A stretch of DNA of 64,000 bases from Paramecium sonneborni (GCA_905182985.1 CAJJDN010000079.1:335558-399557); one strand, 5' to 3'; positions 1 through 11,716 are shown, counted from the stretch's first letter. Numbers and translations: made by a program. Notes: generated by a model not told the origin, from the letters alone.

Positions 1-960
1 TATGGACAGATATTGGTTATTAAAATATCATGTTTTAGATTTTAAAGATCATAATATAGTTGTTTTAATGAAATTTATTTAATATTTTATATTTACAAAG
101 TTAGAAGACAGATTACTTTATAAAATTAGTTATTTGATTAAAATAAATTATTGCTTTGATAAATGTAAAGAAATTAAATTATGATATTTTTATGAAATTT
201 ATCGAAATACAGTTGGACTCTATTATTAAAATAGATTGAACTATTTTTAATCTCTTTCTAAGATTACTAATATTCTACAAAAACATAGAAATATATGATA
301 TGTCTTAAAAATCAGATTGTGAATTCCGATCAATGCCCATAGGCTCAATCAAGAGGTGTCAGTTTTTCATCACATATATATAATATATAATATAAGTAGG
401 AGTATAATTAATATCAGACAGCTAAAGGTTGTAATTCATGTGAAGTCATAGACTCTAGTTCTTATAAGTCATCATAATATATAATATTATTAATTTATGA
501 GATAGGAGCGAAAGTTTGGAATCATGATTTATCTTGGACTACTAAATCATCAATTATGAATATAAATATAATTTTATTTGATCAGACATAGCCGTATCAG
601 CAGAGTCTTTCAGACTGGGGCGGCAATAATTTCTTCATTAAACAATTTTATTTTTTTAGGCAAATGCCTCAAATAATCATTTATGTGAGAATAATAAATG
701 TATTCCTATTGAATATTTATATTAATTATAATCAGATAATGGAAATGTCGTCTTTAATTCAGAAGCAGAACTGTTATGATATCATCATTAAATTGATTAA
801 TTTAATGACACTTATAATTAAGAAAATAATCTCATATAAAAATATGGGTTTTCATTATTAAATAGCAAAGATTCTTCTAATTTTAAATAGAAGTTAATTT
901 TGTAAAATTTAAAGATAAAAAATAAAGTTAAAATAATCAATATGAAAAAGAAGAATACAA
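1..960 (+). other. Fragments of an unidentified cysteine-containing gene
   Basis: I do not recognise this gene. With TGA as the only stop, an ATG at 300 opens a frame that continues after a typical 22-nt intron (396-417, GTAGGA...ATCAG) and stays open to about 940. Encoded pieces include GCNSCEV and SDWGGNN. Another frame from about 660 gives LCENNKC, which resembles an extracellular Cys-rich repeat. Frames before 300 are broken by TGA at 157 and near 190. The left window edge may cut the gene, or it may be decayed. The short standard-code frame at 664-861 lies inside the main frame. Coding status is uncertain. Confidence 0.3.
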
Positions 961-3029
961 TCAAAAGTACAATTACTATAATTATAGTATTAATTAAGAA
1001 ATGGTATGTTGTTCTGAGTCTTATTGTCTTTTATTGACTTCTAACTTAAAGATTTCTGCTTCATATTCTTCATTAAAAACAAATTCTAATTTCTCATCAT
1101 TTAATAAATTCGTAAAAACAACCATCTATTTTTATTCTTATTATAAAAATATTTTCCATTCATCTAAATGAAAATTTAAATTTTCAGTTATGATTTATAA
1201 ATGATTTAATTTGATTAAACCCGAACTAAATTATAATTCTTTATAGGTTAGAGGATTATAAGTTTAAGTAAATGGATTTTTTAACCATTATTTTTAAAAA
1301 CTAAAATCTAATAAAAGTAAGAATTTAATAATCAAATGAGTAGAAGGGAATTTATACAAATGTTCATAATTTTTTTCTGAAACAGATTTTACTATTAATG
1401 AAAAATATCTATAGTATTAAATAGTTTAAGATTGAATATGCTATTCCATTTACCTTAATAATTTAAGTCTAATATAAGTAATTATAAAATGTTTATCTTA
1501 ATTTTCAAGTAATTAATTCACAACTTTAATTATTTTAAAACAATTCTTTAAGGTATTAAGTGAATTCGGCTGTTCATCAAACATAATATTAAATAGATAG
1601 AGTATAAATATTTGTTTTTAAAACTCAGACAATAACTATAAAGTTTTTTTTGTTATCAATGTTTCTAATACTGTTAAAATTGAGTTAAAATGTTCTTCAT
1701 TAAGACTATTTAAATATAAGATAGAATTTACTAATTATAAATTTATTCATCAAGAATTAATTAATTTTCCTAAAATAAAATACTTGAATTTAACATTTAT
1801 ATGTAATTAAAAGATAATAAAATCTCATAAATATCTTATTTAGGAATTTTCTTAGTAAATATTGAATTAAGGGAAACATAAGATATAGTTTGAGTGATAG
1901 ATTACAATAAACTACTAATAGTATCCACATCTTTTACATCTTGATCTTATTGAGAATTTTAAAAAAATCTCATGCATTAATTTACTAATTCTGGATCTTT
2001 TGTTGGTAAATAATCTAATTCTAATTATAGTGATTGAAATTTTGGAATTTCTGGTGAAAATAAGAGTATCAGAATGCTAATAAGTAATCTCTTACTAAAT
2101 AAAACTTCAGCATTAAAAAAGCTTGATAATATCAGACTACTTTATTTTATAATCGTTTCATCTTTCTACTAAAGTGTTTAATAAATAGGCTATATTATTA
2201 TTTTGAAAAATAAATTATCTAATGCCTTAAAATAAGTAAATAATTACATCAATTAGATATGGTGCTATATTATATAAGTCTTTAAAAAAATAATACATGT
2301 TCTTTAACTCTTCATTAAAGTAATCTTGATTTTTACTCCATTTAAATAATAATTCATTCATAAAGGATATATGATTTGTCAATACTTACAAAAATGGATA
2401 AGATTATAGGTATTTCAAAATTATTTATTCATTTGAACTATCTTATACAATCTAAAGAATTGAAAATAATATATGTCTCGTATATGTTCTAGTTAAATTA
2501 TCCTTGGCATTATAAAAATTCTAGGAATATAATAAAAGTGGAAATTATGCATATTTCTAATAAAACTATTATGAATACTTACTTAATTAAAGAATAAATT
2601 AATATTTTCTCTTTTTACCTTATTTGATAGAATTTTAATAAAATTAATATAGTAATCCTAAGTTTCTTCATTGCTGAGATCATAATTGTAGATTATAAAT
2701 TCGTTTAATTAAGGTAAAGACAGTAAGACAACAATATTTTAATTAATGTTTGTTCTATTAATTCTATAATATTAATACATAAGCATTGAAATTTAATGTA
2801 AGATAGCATTTACTATATTTGTATCCTTTGTTGATTTCAATATTCTTAGAAACTCTTCGACAATTTTTTCTTCGATAAATAAGCTAATTTTATTGATTTC
2901 ATAAAATTACTCAAATAAATCTGATTCCTTTTAATCACCTAAAATTGCAAATTCTGAAAGTGAAGAGATTGATTCTATTATATTGACATTCTGCTTTAAA
3001 TTGTTAGAATAACGAAAAAATTAATCCAT
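961..3029 (-). CDS. CLEC16A: CLEC16A/TT9-family protein (FPL domain)
   Basis: Membrane-traffic and autophagy protein family (CLEC16A; Gop-1/Ema in animals) that acts on endosomal and lysosomal membranes. About 664 aa after removing three introns (26, 22 and 26 nt). The N-terminal FPL domain shows LGDQKESDLFEQFYEINKI, then YDLSNEETQDYYINFIKIL, then FPLLLYSQNFYNAKDN. These line up with the family blocks 'WGD...F', 'FDFSDEEVMAYYISFLK' and 'FPL...'. The 26-nt intron falls exactly before FPLL. The C-terminal half is helical and Gln-rich with no recognised domain. The ATG at 3029 begins MDQFFRYSN and no better upstream start is in frame. Sequence from 2197 upward is repeated at 3390-4581, but only this copy has the full gene. 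The family call is firm; the cellular role is inferred from animals. Confidence 0.85.
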
Positions 3030-3388
3030 GATGTTTTTATTAATAAAGCATATAATATAAATTAAACAATAATCGAATGATTCAATATAAATGTAATTGT
3101 AATAGAGTTAATGAAATGGTTCACAAATTGAAAACAAATTCAATTAAGAATACATTAGAAATAAACTCAAATAATTGAATAGAAAAATAAATTTAAAAAT
3201 AAAATTTATGGTTTAATCATAAAAATAATTATTTTTATTGAAGATATAGAGAATGATTATTAGATCATATAATAAAAAGTTTATATTAAATAATAAGTGT
3301 TTAAAAATTATTAAAAGGTAAAGAAATTAAAAAAGAATTGTGTGGTTATTATTTTTAAGGGGGAATAAATAATAATTTATATAAAAAA
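2197..3388. repeat. Direct repeat copy 1 (1,192 bp) left of N at 3389
   Basis: This segment recurs at 3390-4581 with an offset of 1,193 and looks identical wherever I compared the two. A single N separates the copies. It carries the 5' part and upstream region of the CLEC16A-like gene. The simplest reading is an unmerged contig overlap. Confidence 0.9.
3030..3388. other. AT-rich upstream region of the CLEC16A-like gene
   Basis: No coding frame of any length is supported. The stretch is A/T runs with frequent TGA in all frames. It should hold the promoter of the minus-strand CLEC16A-like gene, but I see no recognisable element. Confidence 0.5.
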
Positions 3389-3389
3389 N

Positions 3390-4222
3390 ATTATTTTGAA
3401 AAATAAATTATCTAATGCCTTAAAATAAGTAAATAATTACATCAATTAGATATGGTGCTATATTATATAAGTCTTTAAAAAAATAATACATGTTCTTTAA
3501 CTCTTCATTAAAGTAATCTTGATTTTTACTCCATTTAAATAATAATTCATTCATAAAGGATATATGATTTGTCAATACTTACAAAAATGGATAAGATTAT
3601 AGGTATTTCAAAATTATTTATTCATTTGAACTATCTTATACAATCTAAAGAATTGAAAATAATATATGTCTCGTATATGTTCTAGTTAAATTATCCTTGG
3701 CATTATAAAAATTCTAGGAATATAATAAAAGTGGAAATTATGCATATTTCTAATAAAACTATTATGAATACTTACTTAATTAAAGAATAAATTAATATTT
3801 TCTCTTTTTACCTTATTTGATAGAATTTTAATAAAATTAATATAGTAATCCTAAGTTTCTTCATTGCTGAGATCATAATTGTAGATTATAAATTCGTTTA
3901 ATTAAGGTAAAGACAGTAAGACAACAATATTTTAATTAATGTTTGTTCTATTAATTCTATAATATTAATACATAAGCATTGAAATTTAATGTAAGATAGC
4001 ATTTACTATATTTGTATCCTTTGTTGATTTCAATATTCTTAGAAACTCTTCGACAATTTTTTCTTCGATAAATAAGCTAATTTTATTGATTTCATAAAAT
4101 TACTCAAATAAATCTGATTCCTTTTAATCACCTAAAATTGCAAATTCTGAAAGTGAAGAGATTGATTCTATTATATTGACATTCTGCTTTAAATTGTTAG
4201 AATAACGAAAAAATTAATCCAT
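3390..4222 (-). pseudogene. Duplicated 5' fragment of the CLEC16A-like gene
   Basis: Starts at the ATG complement of 4220-4222 and repeats the first part of the CLEC16A-like coding region, including the 26-nt intron, until it hits the N at 3389. It has no 3' half, and the sequence beyond the N is intergenic. I read it as an assembly artefact, not a real truncated gene. If the duplication were real, this would be a truncated paralogue with no divergence. Confidence 0.75.
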
Positions 4223-4581
4223 GATGTTTTTATTAATAAAGCATATAATATAAATTAAACAATAATCGAATGATTCAATATAAATGTAATTGTAATAGAG
4301 TTAATGAAATGGTTCACAAATTGAAAACAAATTCAATTAAGAATACATTAGAAATAAACTCAAATAATTGAATAGAAAAATAAATTTAAAAATAAAATTT
4401 ATGGTTTAATCATAAAAATAATTATTTTTATTGAAGATATAGAGAATGATTATTAGATCATATAATAAAAAGTTTATATTAAATAATAAGTGTTTAAAAA
4501 TTATTAAAAGGTAAAGAAATTAAAAAAGAATTGTGTGGTTATTATTTTTAAGGGGGAATAAATAATAATTTATATAAAAAA
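3390..4581. repeat. Direct repeat copy 2 (1,192 bp) right of N at 3389
   Basis: Second copy of 2197-3388. It begins directly after the N and runs into unique sequence upstream of the HSF gene at 4582. It probably represents the same genomic locus as copy 1. Confidence 0.9.
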
Positions 4582-4636
4582 TTCTTCTCCAAAGATTTAA
4601 TAATTAATATAAATTTCTAATTTCCTCAAATATTCC

Positions 4637-5327
4637 ATGGATAAAAACAAATCAAAATATACTATTCCATCTTTCATTATTAAACTCCATGCAATTTTAG
4701 AAGATTTAGTAAAGAGTAATATATATAGATAGAACAATTCTCTAATAATTGCTTGGGCACCATAAGGAGATGCATTTATAGTTTTAAATCCTGAATTGTT
4801 GGAACAAAAAATATTGCCTTAACATTTTAAACATAATCACTTTACTTCTTTCTTAAGACAGTTGAATATGTATGATTTTTAGAAGATTCGCAATCAGAAT
4901 AATTAATAAGTGTTCTGGCATTAAAATTTTTTAAAAGGAAAAGAGTAATATTAATTTCTAAATTAGACATCTATTAGTTTTGCTAAAAAGAAGCTAGAAC
5001 AAAATATAATAAAAACAAAAGTTAAATCATTAATGTTTTTAAAGATTTTTAATAGACGAGATCACTTCAATAAAATAAAATTTGAATTAAGATGAATAAT
5101 AATTCACTCATATTATTAATTAACACGAGATCATATTATAACAACACAAATAAATTTATTTAGATTTATAATAACAGAGGGAATAAATGGAAGCTAAATA
5201 TGAAAAATTAACTGGATAAGTTTAGGCAATTATAAGTTGGTAAAGAGTAGATTCCACTAGTTAATTTTTTGAAGGCTGTTCTTAGGAGGAAGAACAATCA
5301 GAATTTTTCTATTCCTAAAATCTCTGA
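4637..5327 (+). CDS. Heat-shock factor (HSF) family transcription factor
   Basis: Nuclear DNA-binding activator of the HSF family. About 222 aa after one 22-nt intron (GTAATA...AATTAG near 4947). Residues about 8-105 form the HSF DNA-binding domain: IPSFIIKLHAIL at the start, the core IIAWAPQGDAFIVLNPE, then LPQHFKHNHFTSFLRQLNMY, ending in FLKGKEHLLVLLKRS. That last block only appears once the intron is removed, which supports the splice. A Gln-rich coiled coil (LNQDEQQFTHIINQHE... to KYEKLTGQVQ) fits the HR-A/B trimerisation region. The C-terminus is short, ending ...EEEQSEFFYSQNL, with acidic and aromatic residues suitable for activation. It is smaller than animal HSFs. A further 3' exon is possible but not seen. 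Confidence 0.88.
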
Positions 5328-5625
5328 TTATATTTATCATCATGTTTAGTATAATTAAATTTAAAATTGAAAAAAAAGTTAAACAGTTTATTTAATATAT
5401 AGAAATTCTTATTTTAGCTTATTTCTGATTGATTTCAATTATATATTGTGATATGTAGCTATTATATAGGTAATCAGATAAAGTATGTTCATATTAATTA
5501 AAAATTTAAGGATAAATTAGTATTATTATTTATTAATTTTTATTGCTAAAATATTATAAATTATAACTACAATCTATCTCTCTAAAATTTAGATAAACTC
5601 TAATTATTAGAAAGAACACTCAAAA

Positions 5626-7388
5626 TCAAATCTAAGATGGATTTTTTGGATTTTTACTACTGTTTCTTCTTGATCTAATATTAAGGTATTATGTTGCTCT
5701 TCTAGAATCAACTTCTTCAGGAGTGCGAGATTCTTCATTAAATGAGTATAATTATAGTTTTTCTTCTACATTTGCTTATTGATCTTTAAGTTATTTATTT
5801 AATTCATCATATATTTTTTTCAAGTTTTTTAGATCAGCCTATGTAATTCCTTTTATATCCTATTCAATATTTTTCTCCAAAATTTTACTATAATGCTATT
5901 TTTATAGATTTGTATAAGTTGGCCTTGAACCTTTACTTCTATTTAATAATCTAAATTACTTAATAAATAATTTAATTACAATTCAAAAAGCATATTTTAC
6001 TATTAATCTATTGCATTTCTATAGGTTTCTAAGTTTTAAGCTCCAAAATCGATATTTTCATCCTGATCATATTAATTAAAATTTTAATTGAATGATTATT
6101 CTTCTTCAGAGCCAAAATTTTTGTTTTATATTTATTTTGAAAATTTTGATTATTACTATATTTCTGCAGGTGGTTTTAACAATAATCCTTAACTTGCTTA
6201 AATTGATTCTGACAATTATTGAGATTATTCAAATTGACCTTAAAGAGGGGATTCTAAATCTGTATTTTGTTTAATTTAAATTTGAAATTACTGTAAACTA
6301 GTTTTATGAATTTGATCATCTTCAATTAATTCATCTTATTCAATATTAGCAAGACTTTATATATTCATTGTTTATCCTCTTTGAAAACCAGATAATGATT
6401 AAAAGACAGCAGATTAAGGTTATTAAGAGTTGTTCAATGCACCTTCTTGAGATTTATATACCTAAGCATGTGTTTTCATTTTAGTTAATTATCTTGATTT
6501 CATCATTTAAGATTTAGAATTTTCAAATTCTTATTTTATTTACTCTTCCAATTATATTACTTTTTCTTTCACTTATTATTCTCTTATTTATTCTTCTTTT
6601 TCTGAATTAAGTTAAATCAAATTTAATTTATTTTAAATTTCTTCCTCCAAATTTTTTATTTTTTTTATATAAGTTTAATCAATATTTTAAATTTTTTCAG
6701 TAACTTCTTAAGTATTTTAAAGAAAATCTGTTGTTTCTCTTGATAATTATTCTTTTGTGAATTAAAGTAATTAATAATTTAAAGCTAAATAATTTTATTG
6801 ATTTTATTGAATAATTTTATTACTTAATTATTAAGTTAATAATTGATTTTATAAAGCTTTATTGATAATATCAACTTCTTTTTTATTAAATTCTCTTTTA
6901 TGATATTATTACATATGTAAATCAAATTAAGATTCGGTTGTAACAACTTTATCACAATAAATACATTAAATTAATTAAGTATTTATAATTTTCTGCATAA
7001 ATTTATCTTTTTGATTCAATTCCAACTATAATTTTTTTTATGCTGCTTTTATATTAACTTTACTATCTAAAAGTTTTTTTTCTGTTTTTCTAATCTACAA
7101 ATAATTAGAATAGTAACTTATTCTTAAACTTCTAAAGTAGATTTTTCGATATATAATTCATACTCATTCAATTCCTCAGTGGAATGTTCATAATATTTAA
7201 TTGCTAATTAGTGCAAATGTAATAATTTTGATAAATAGACAGGATGGATAGTTTGAAAGTCTTCTAATAATAAATGAAACTAAACTCTTTAGAATTATTA
7301 CTTTGTAGATAATGTTAAGATAATATTGTAATTATTCAAAATCTGTGCATCCTGAATAGTTTTGTATTTCTTTCCAAAAATTAGACAT
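5626..7388 (-). CDS. DZIP1: DZIP1-like basal body protein with C2H2 zinc finger
   Basis: DZIP1/Iguana family, needed for ciliogenesis at the basal body and transition zone in animals. About 562 aa with introns of 22, 23 and 29 nt. The N-terminus FWKEIQNYSGCTDFEQLQYY and VYLSKLLHLHQLAIKYYEHS matches the DZIP1 N-terminal domain. A coiled coil follows, then one finger CIYCDKVVTTESQFDLHMQQ followed by YH (Cys-x2-Cys...His-x4-His), in the order known for DZIP1. The rest is a long coiled coil (NLEEEIQNKLNLIQL...) and a Ser/Arg-rich tail (RSRRNSSKNPKNPSQI). The start is 44 bp from the divergent MADS-box gene. The family call rests on both the N-terminal domain and the finger position. Confidence 0.8.
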
Positions 7389-7432
7389 TTATAAAAGATT
7401 AATATAATTAATTTAAATATTTAATATATATA
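7389..7432. promoter_or_regulatory. 44-bp divergent intergenic region (DZIP1-like / MADS-box)
   Basis: The two start codons face away from each other with only 44 bp between them, all A/T apart from a few bases. Any promoter must be shared or lie inside the coding regions. No motif is recognisable. Confidence 0.5.
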
Positions 7433-8587
7433 ATGGGAAGAAATAAAATTGACATTCAATATCTAAAAGATGATCGTATAAGAAATGTAAATTTATTAAA
7501 TTAATTACTTATTCTATTATTTTAAGAACCACTTTATAATTTAAATAACTAATTAATATTATTTTAGATCACATTCAATAAAAGGAAAAATGGTTTATTA
7601 AAGAAAGCCTGTGAATTAGCTGTATTGTGTAACATAAAAATGCTGTTGTGTTTTAGTGATTTAAGTGGAAATGTGTATTAATTTATTTCAAATGAAAATA
7701 TTGAAATGGAAATGATATAATCAAATCATAAGAAAGTTTTCACTAAGTAGGATGTATATATATATATCTATATTTATAGTATCCAGGATTTTAAAAGAGA
7801 AAGGAAAGTGAATCTTAATCAGATTTAGAGAGTGAATAAAGTATAGAACCAAAAAGAACAAGAGCTTAAATTCAATAATAATAGATTTAAAAAATAAATT
7901 ATTAGTAATAAACTAAGAATTACTAATAGTAAATAGGATAAAGAAATAAAGTATTATAAAATTTTGATAAAATACATTAATATTAATAATAACCTGAATT
8001 ATAATAAGATTAAGGTTCAAGAAAAATGGTCAAAATAGAAAACAAATAAGAAGAATAGGATATGTTGAAGTCTAAGATGAGAGTTAAAAATAGAATGAAT
8101 AACAATGATGAAATAGTTGTTAATGATATAATTGATCATTAATAAGCTAGAAATTTTGATGATCTCTATTAATGTGGAAATTAATATGATGAGTAATCGA
8201 ATTCATAACAAGATCATTAAGATTATAAATAGTAATTATCAATGTTTACTAATTCTAACCCGATTAAATATATGAAAATGGATAGTTTACTTAACGGTAT
8301 CAATAACAATAACAGTAAACCAATTAATTTTTTAAGTGAATAATATAACAAATTCTTTAATAAAGATAGAGTATATAAAATTATTAATATAGATTGATTC
8401 TCTTAATAATAGTAAAGTATTACAACCTAGTGTTTAATTTATAGTTCCACCTTAAGTATATTTTAATATTCCTCCTTCTCCAATTGTTTAAGCTATGAAT
8501 AAAGTATATGTTGGAGTGGATGAACCTAATGAATATAATTTAGGATAGTCTTAAAATATGGATGGATTCAAAAAATACTCTAAATGA
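7433..8587 (+). CDS. MADS-box transcription factor (SRF/MEF2-type) with polyQ tail
   Basis: Sequence-specific nuclear regulator. About 341 aa. Residues 1-57 are a MADS domain: MGRNKIDIQYLKDDRIRN joined to ITFNKRKNGLLKKACELAVL, then CNIKMLLCFSDLSGNVYQFI. Conserved MGR, I-F-KR and KKA-EL-VL positions are present. The domain is split by an unusually long 81-nt intron (7487-7567). Two later introns are normal size (26 and 22 nt). Downstream is a low-complexity Gln/Asn-rich region encoded largely by TAA/TAG, and a basic patch EPKRTRA. No plant K domain is seen. The Asp/Ser-rich segment before it (SESQSDLESEQSIEPK) may be phosphorylated. The DNA-binding call is firm; targets are unknown. Confidence 0.88.
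7487..7567 (+). other. 81-nt intron inside the MADS domain
   Basis: Begins GTAAAT and ends TTTTAG. Removing all 81 nt joins RRN-type and ITF-type residues that are contiguous in all MADS domains. The length is a multiple of three and contains no TGA in frame, so retention would insert 27 residues into the DNA-binding helix. All other confidently placed introns here are about 21-35 nt. Confidence 0.7.
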
Positions 8588-8707
8588 AGAATAATAATTT
8601 TAAATTATCACATCTTATAATCATTAACAATTCCTAATTATCTTTTAGATTTTATAATCAAATCTTTAGAAAATCAATGATTTGTTAAATAATCTAAACT
8701 TTTTAAA

Positions 8708-10225
8708 TCATATATCTATTTATTAAATATCATTTAAATTTAACTGTTAAACCTAGTTATCTTCTACTATTTGCTATTTTTCATTCTATTTATGATCGTC
8801 TTATTCAAATAAATCAAAATCTTCATCTGTAAATTAAAGATTTACAAGATCTTCTATTTCTTAATATTCTATAACCGAGGACTTAGACTAACAAATTTAA
8901 TTTTCTCTTGGGGATTTATATGTACTAACATAATTCAAGTTTAATTTTATGCCCTAAAAATTAAGTTTCTTAAGAGATTCTCTAGCAATTAATCCTTATA
9001 TAGCAAACTATAATCGAGAAGTTTAATAAATGCTACTATGTATAGTTAATTTATTCTTGGCTATTGTTTTAGCTTTTTTATAGAATTATAAGAATTATTC
9101 TAAATTAAGAGATTTATCTTTAAATCTAACTTCTTTTATTGGACCAAAATTAAAAAATCTTTTGAATTATAATTAACAAAATTGTGGATAATAAATACCA
9201 ATGACTTATTATAGTAATTCTTCTTCCATTAAAAATTCATTAAGAGATGAAATTATAATACTAAAAAGCATTAAACTTGAAAATATTGAACCTACATCAG
9301 CAAGAACTTAGGAAACTTTTATATACTGAACCACTTTTCTTTATGTTACAAACGACATAGATAATTCAGTAAGAAACACTGCATCCAAATCACTCTTAAA
9401 ACCTTTTCCCAAACTTTAAGTCTGTACTTATAAATCGCTAAAAATCCATTTAGAATTAATAGATGGAAGTAGAGGACCTTCATCTATTTATAAGAGTTGG
9501 GCTTGCATTATGATTCTTTAATAAAAAGTAGAGTTTCTATCAATAGCAAAATCTAACTCGGTTGTCATATTGTTAATGTTTCTTTTAAAAGAATTATATT
9601 ATTCAGTTATTACTGTAGTTTTAATTAAAAGATTGTTTTAACTATTTTTATTAATACTATTTTACTTAAAAAATTAATCAATTATTTCTTCGTTAGCACA
9701 ATTTTTATGTTAATATTAATTACATACTTATAATCCTATTAAAATTCTATGAGGATAATCACCCTATCCATTCTAAAGACTTAAATTTTTTGGTGAGTAA
9801 ATTTGAGTATTAAAATCAATTTCCTAATTGTTGTAAATGTCTTCATATCCATAAAATACTATTAAATACATTATCTATTTACATGAATCTGTCCATACAT
9901 TGGTTCCTTAAAAAATCATCATTGGGACAAGGATTTGAGCAGACTTATTAAAAGGATTTATTTTAGTTCCTTAAATTTAGAAACTCAACATATCTTGATT
10001 ATCACTTATTGTTAAATTTTCAGTATATTCATAAGCAATTGACTGAATAGGATTTATTTCATTTTTTCCAAATTCTAAGATTTTGTAACAAAAATAAAGA
10101 AAACTTATTAGGTATATCATTATTGAGATAATTCCACCTAATACAGTTTTATAATTATTAGATTCTTATTTTAGTTTTGGTTTATAGATTGCTCCAAATT
10201 TATCAAAAGATGCAATAAATTCCAT
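8708..10225 (-). CDS. Two-pass transmembrane protein, ciliate family (paralogue of 41740-44023)
   Basis: Single-exon, about 505 aa. I recognise the architecture, common in ciliate genomes, but not a function. The N-terminus reads FDKFGAIYKPKL...YKTVLGG followed by a first hydrophobic helix (GGIISIMIYLISFLYFCYKI, about residues 28-50). A long lumenal or extracellular region with several Cys follows, then a second helix near residue 330 (ADVGSIFSSLMLFSIIISSL), then a charged Gln-rich tail. The gene at 41740 has the same plan: VDIFGYQITLRM, GLGGLMSIIVIG, and a second helix preceded by a GG motif. Ends IQQIDI. Function unknown; a membrane protein with both termini cytosolic is inferred. Confidence 0.75.
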
Positions 10226-10456
10226 AGTAAAATTAATTTAATATAATAAAAGTTTTCAATCAATTATTTTGATATTATTACCTTAAATTCATCTTAAAAT
10301 ATGATGATAATGATAATTGAATAAGATTGTTAGTAATTTAGTATAAATATTAAAGTATTTGTACTTTAATTTAAGTCTTTAAAGAAATGCTGAGAATAAT
10401 ATATATGAAAATAAGTAGTATAAAACGGATTATATAAATATATATTAAATTAGGAA

Positions 10457-11693
10457 ATGTAAAAAGGCTTAGCTTTATTATTGACTATATATATAGTCAC
10501 TTGTGTAGATCCAAGTATGGTATAATTGAGTACTGAGAAAATTGATGAACTTTCTTAGAGTAATTTAGGAAGATTCATAATTGAGATGGCTTAAACTCAT
10601 GCAGAAATGAGAGGACCATTAGGTAAGAATGAGTAAATAAGTTAAAAGATGATTTAGTAACAGCAATAGGAGATTTAGAAAATGAATTGACAGTTGAATT
10701 GCAATAATTAGAAGATGATTTTACTAGATCAACAAATTAACATTAAATCACTTAAGAAAACTTAGACATTAATATAGGTTAAACAGAAATAAACATTTTT
10801 AATTAAAAAGACTTTATTGATGCTATATTGTTACCAAGCATAGATTAAACAAATTAAAAGATAGATAGATTGAATGGTTTTATGAATGATAATAGAGATT
10901 CATTATCAAGGGAAACATTAAGTAGATAGAATTAACATTAAGCTTATCTTGATAGAGGTATAATAAATAAAAAAAGTATAGTGAGTGAACATTAAGGTGC
11001 AATAAGTGCAGTAGATGAAGCCTTATAATTAATCAATTCATTAATTAATGGAAATATAGCATTTACTGAAAAAGCAACAATCCATTAAGCTGTAAAGAGA
11101 GTAAACAATAAGATTGCAAAAACAAGCACAATTCATCCAGTTATTGAAGCCTTACTTTAATTAACATAGAATTTTTCAGATTAAGGATAAGCTAAAAAGA
11201 TTAGAGATTTATTATAAGATACAAGAAATTAATTGGTTGCTAGTTTAAATTAAGTAATATTTATTGATTTAATTTTAAATTAGGAAAATGCTGATGAATA
11301 ATAAATAGAAGAAACTTGGACTTAAAGATAGAAGACTTTAAATACTGAATACTAAGAATTTAAGAGATCTCTTCTTGAAGCTACTTATGTTTTGGCTGCT
11401 TATTAAAGTAAATAATTATATATATTTAGATAAATTAAAATCAACTCAAGAAGCATTAGCATAAAATGAACTTGATTTATAAAATTACAATGAATCTTTA
11501 TGTAATTATTTATATTATACTTTTATTAGAATAAGATAAAGATGCCTAAGCTTAAGAGACTTAAATTTATAATGAATTGAAAGCTTAATATTAAATTCAA
11601 CTCTAAACTACTAGAAATGCTAAAGATTTTGTAAACTCTGCAGAATTTAGTACAGTTATTAGAAACAAATTAAATTAAGGGGGATTGGTTTGA
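10457..11693 (+). CDS. Trichocyst matrix protein (TMP) family
   Basis: Structural protein of the crystalline core of trichocysts, the regulated secretory organelles of Paramecium. About 376 aa with introns of 26, 30, 22 and 28 nt. A signal peptide (MQKGLALLLTIYIVTC) is followed by an acidic, coiled-coil, Ala/Gln-rich body. Typical TMP-like stretches are RFIIEMAQTHAEMRGPLDDL near the N-terminus and RNAKDFVNSAEFSTVIRNKL at the end. Heptad repeats and the paired coiled-coil layout fit precursors that are cut into two polypeptides in the granule; the cleavage site was not identified. Splicing all four introns leaves one frame ending at TGA. The family call is based on overall pattern, signal peptide and terminal motif. 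Confidence 0.75.
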
Positions 11694-11716
11694 TTTAGTG
11701 AGAATTAAATATTAAT

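Noticed and set aside
2197..4581. Real tandem gene duplication of the CLEC16A locus
   Set aside because: No difference between copies, a single N between them, and the same pattern at two other Ns; an assembly overlap is simpler.
6590..6700. Apparent frameshift at poly-A in the DZIP1-like gene
   Set aside because: Recounting the A run across the line break shows the frame is continuous; total exon length is divisible by three.
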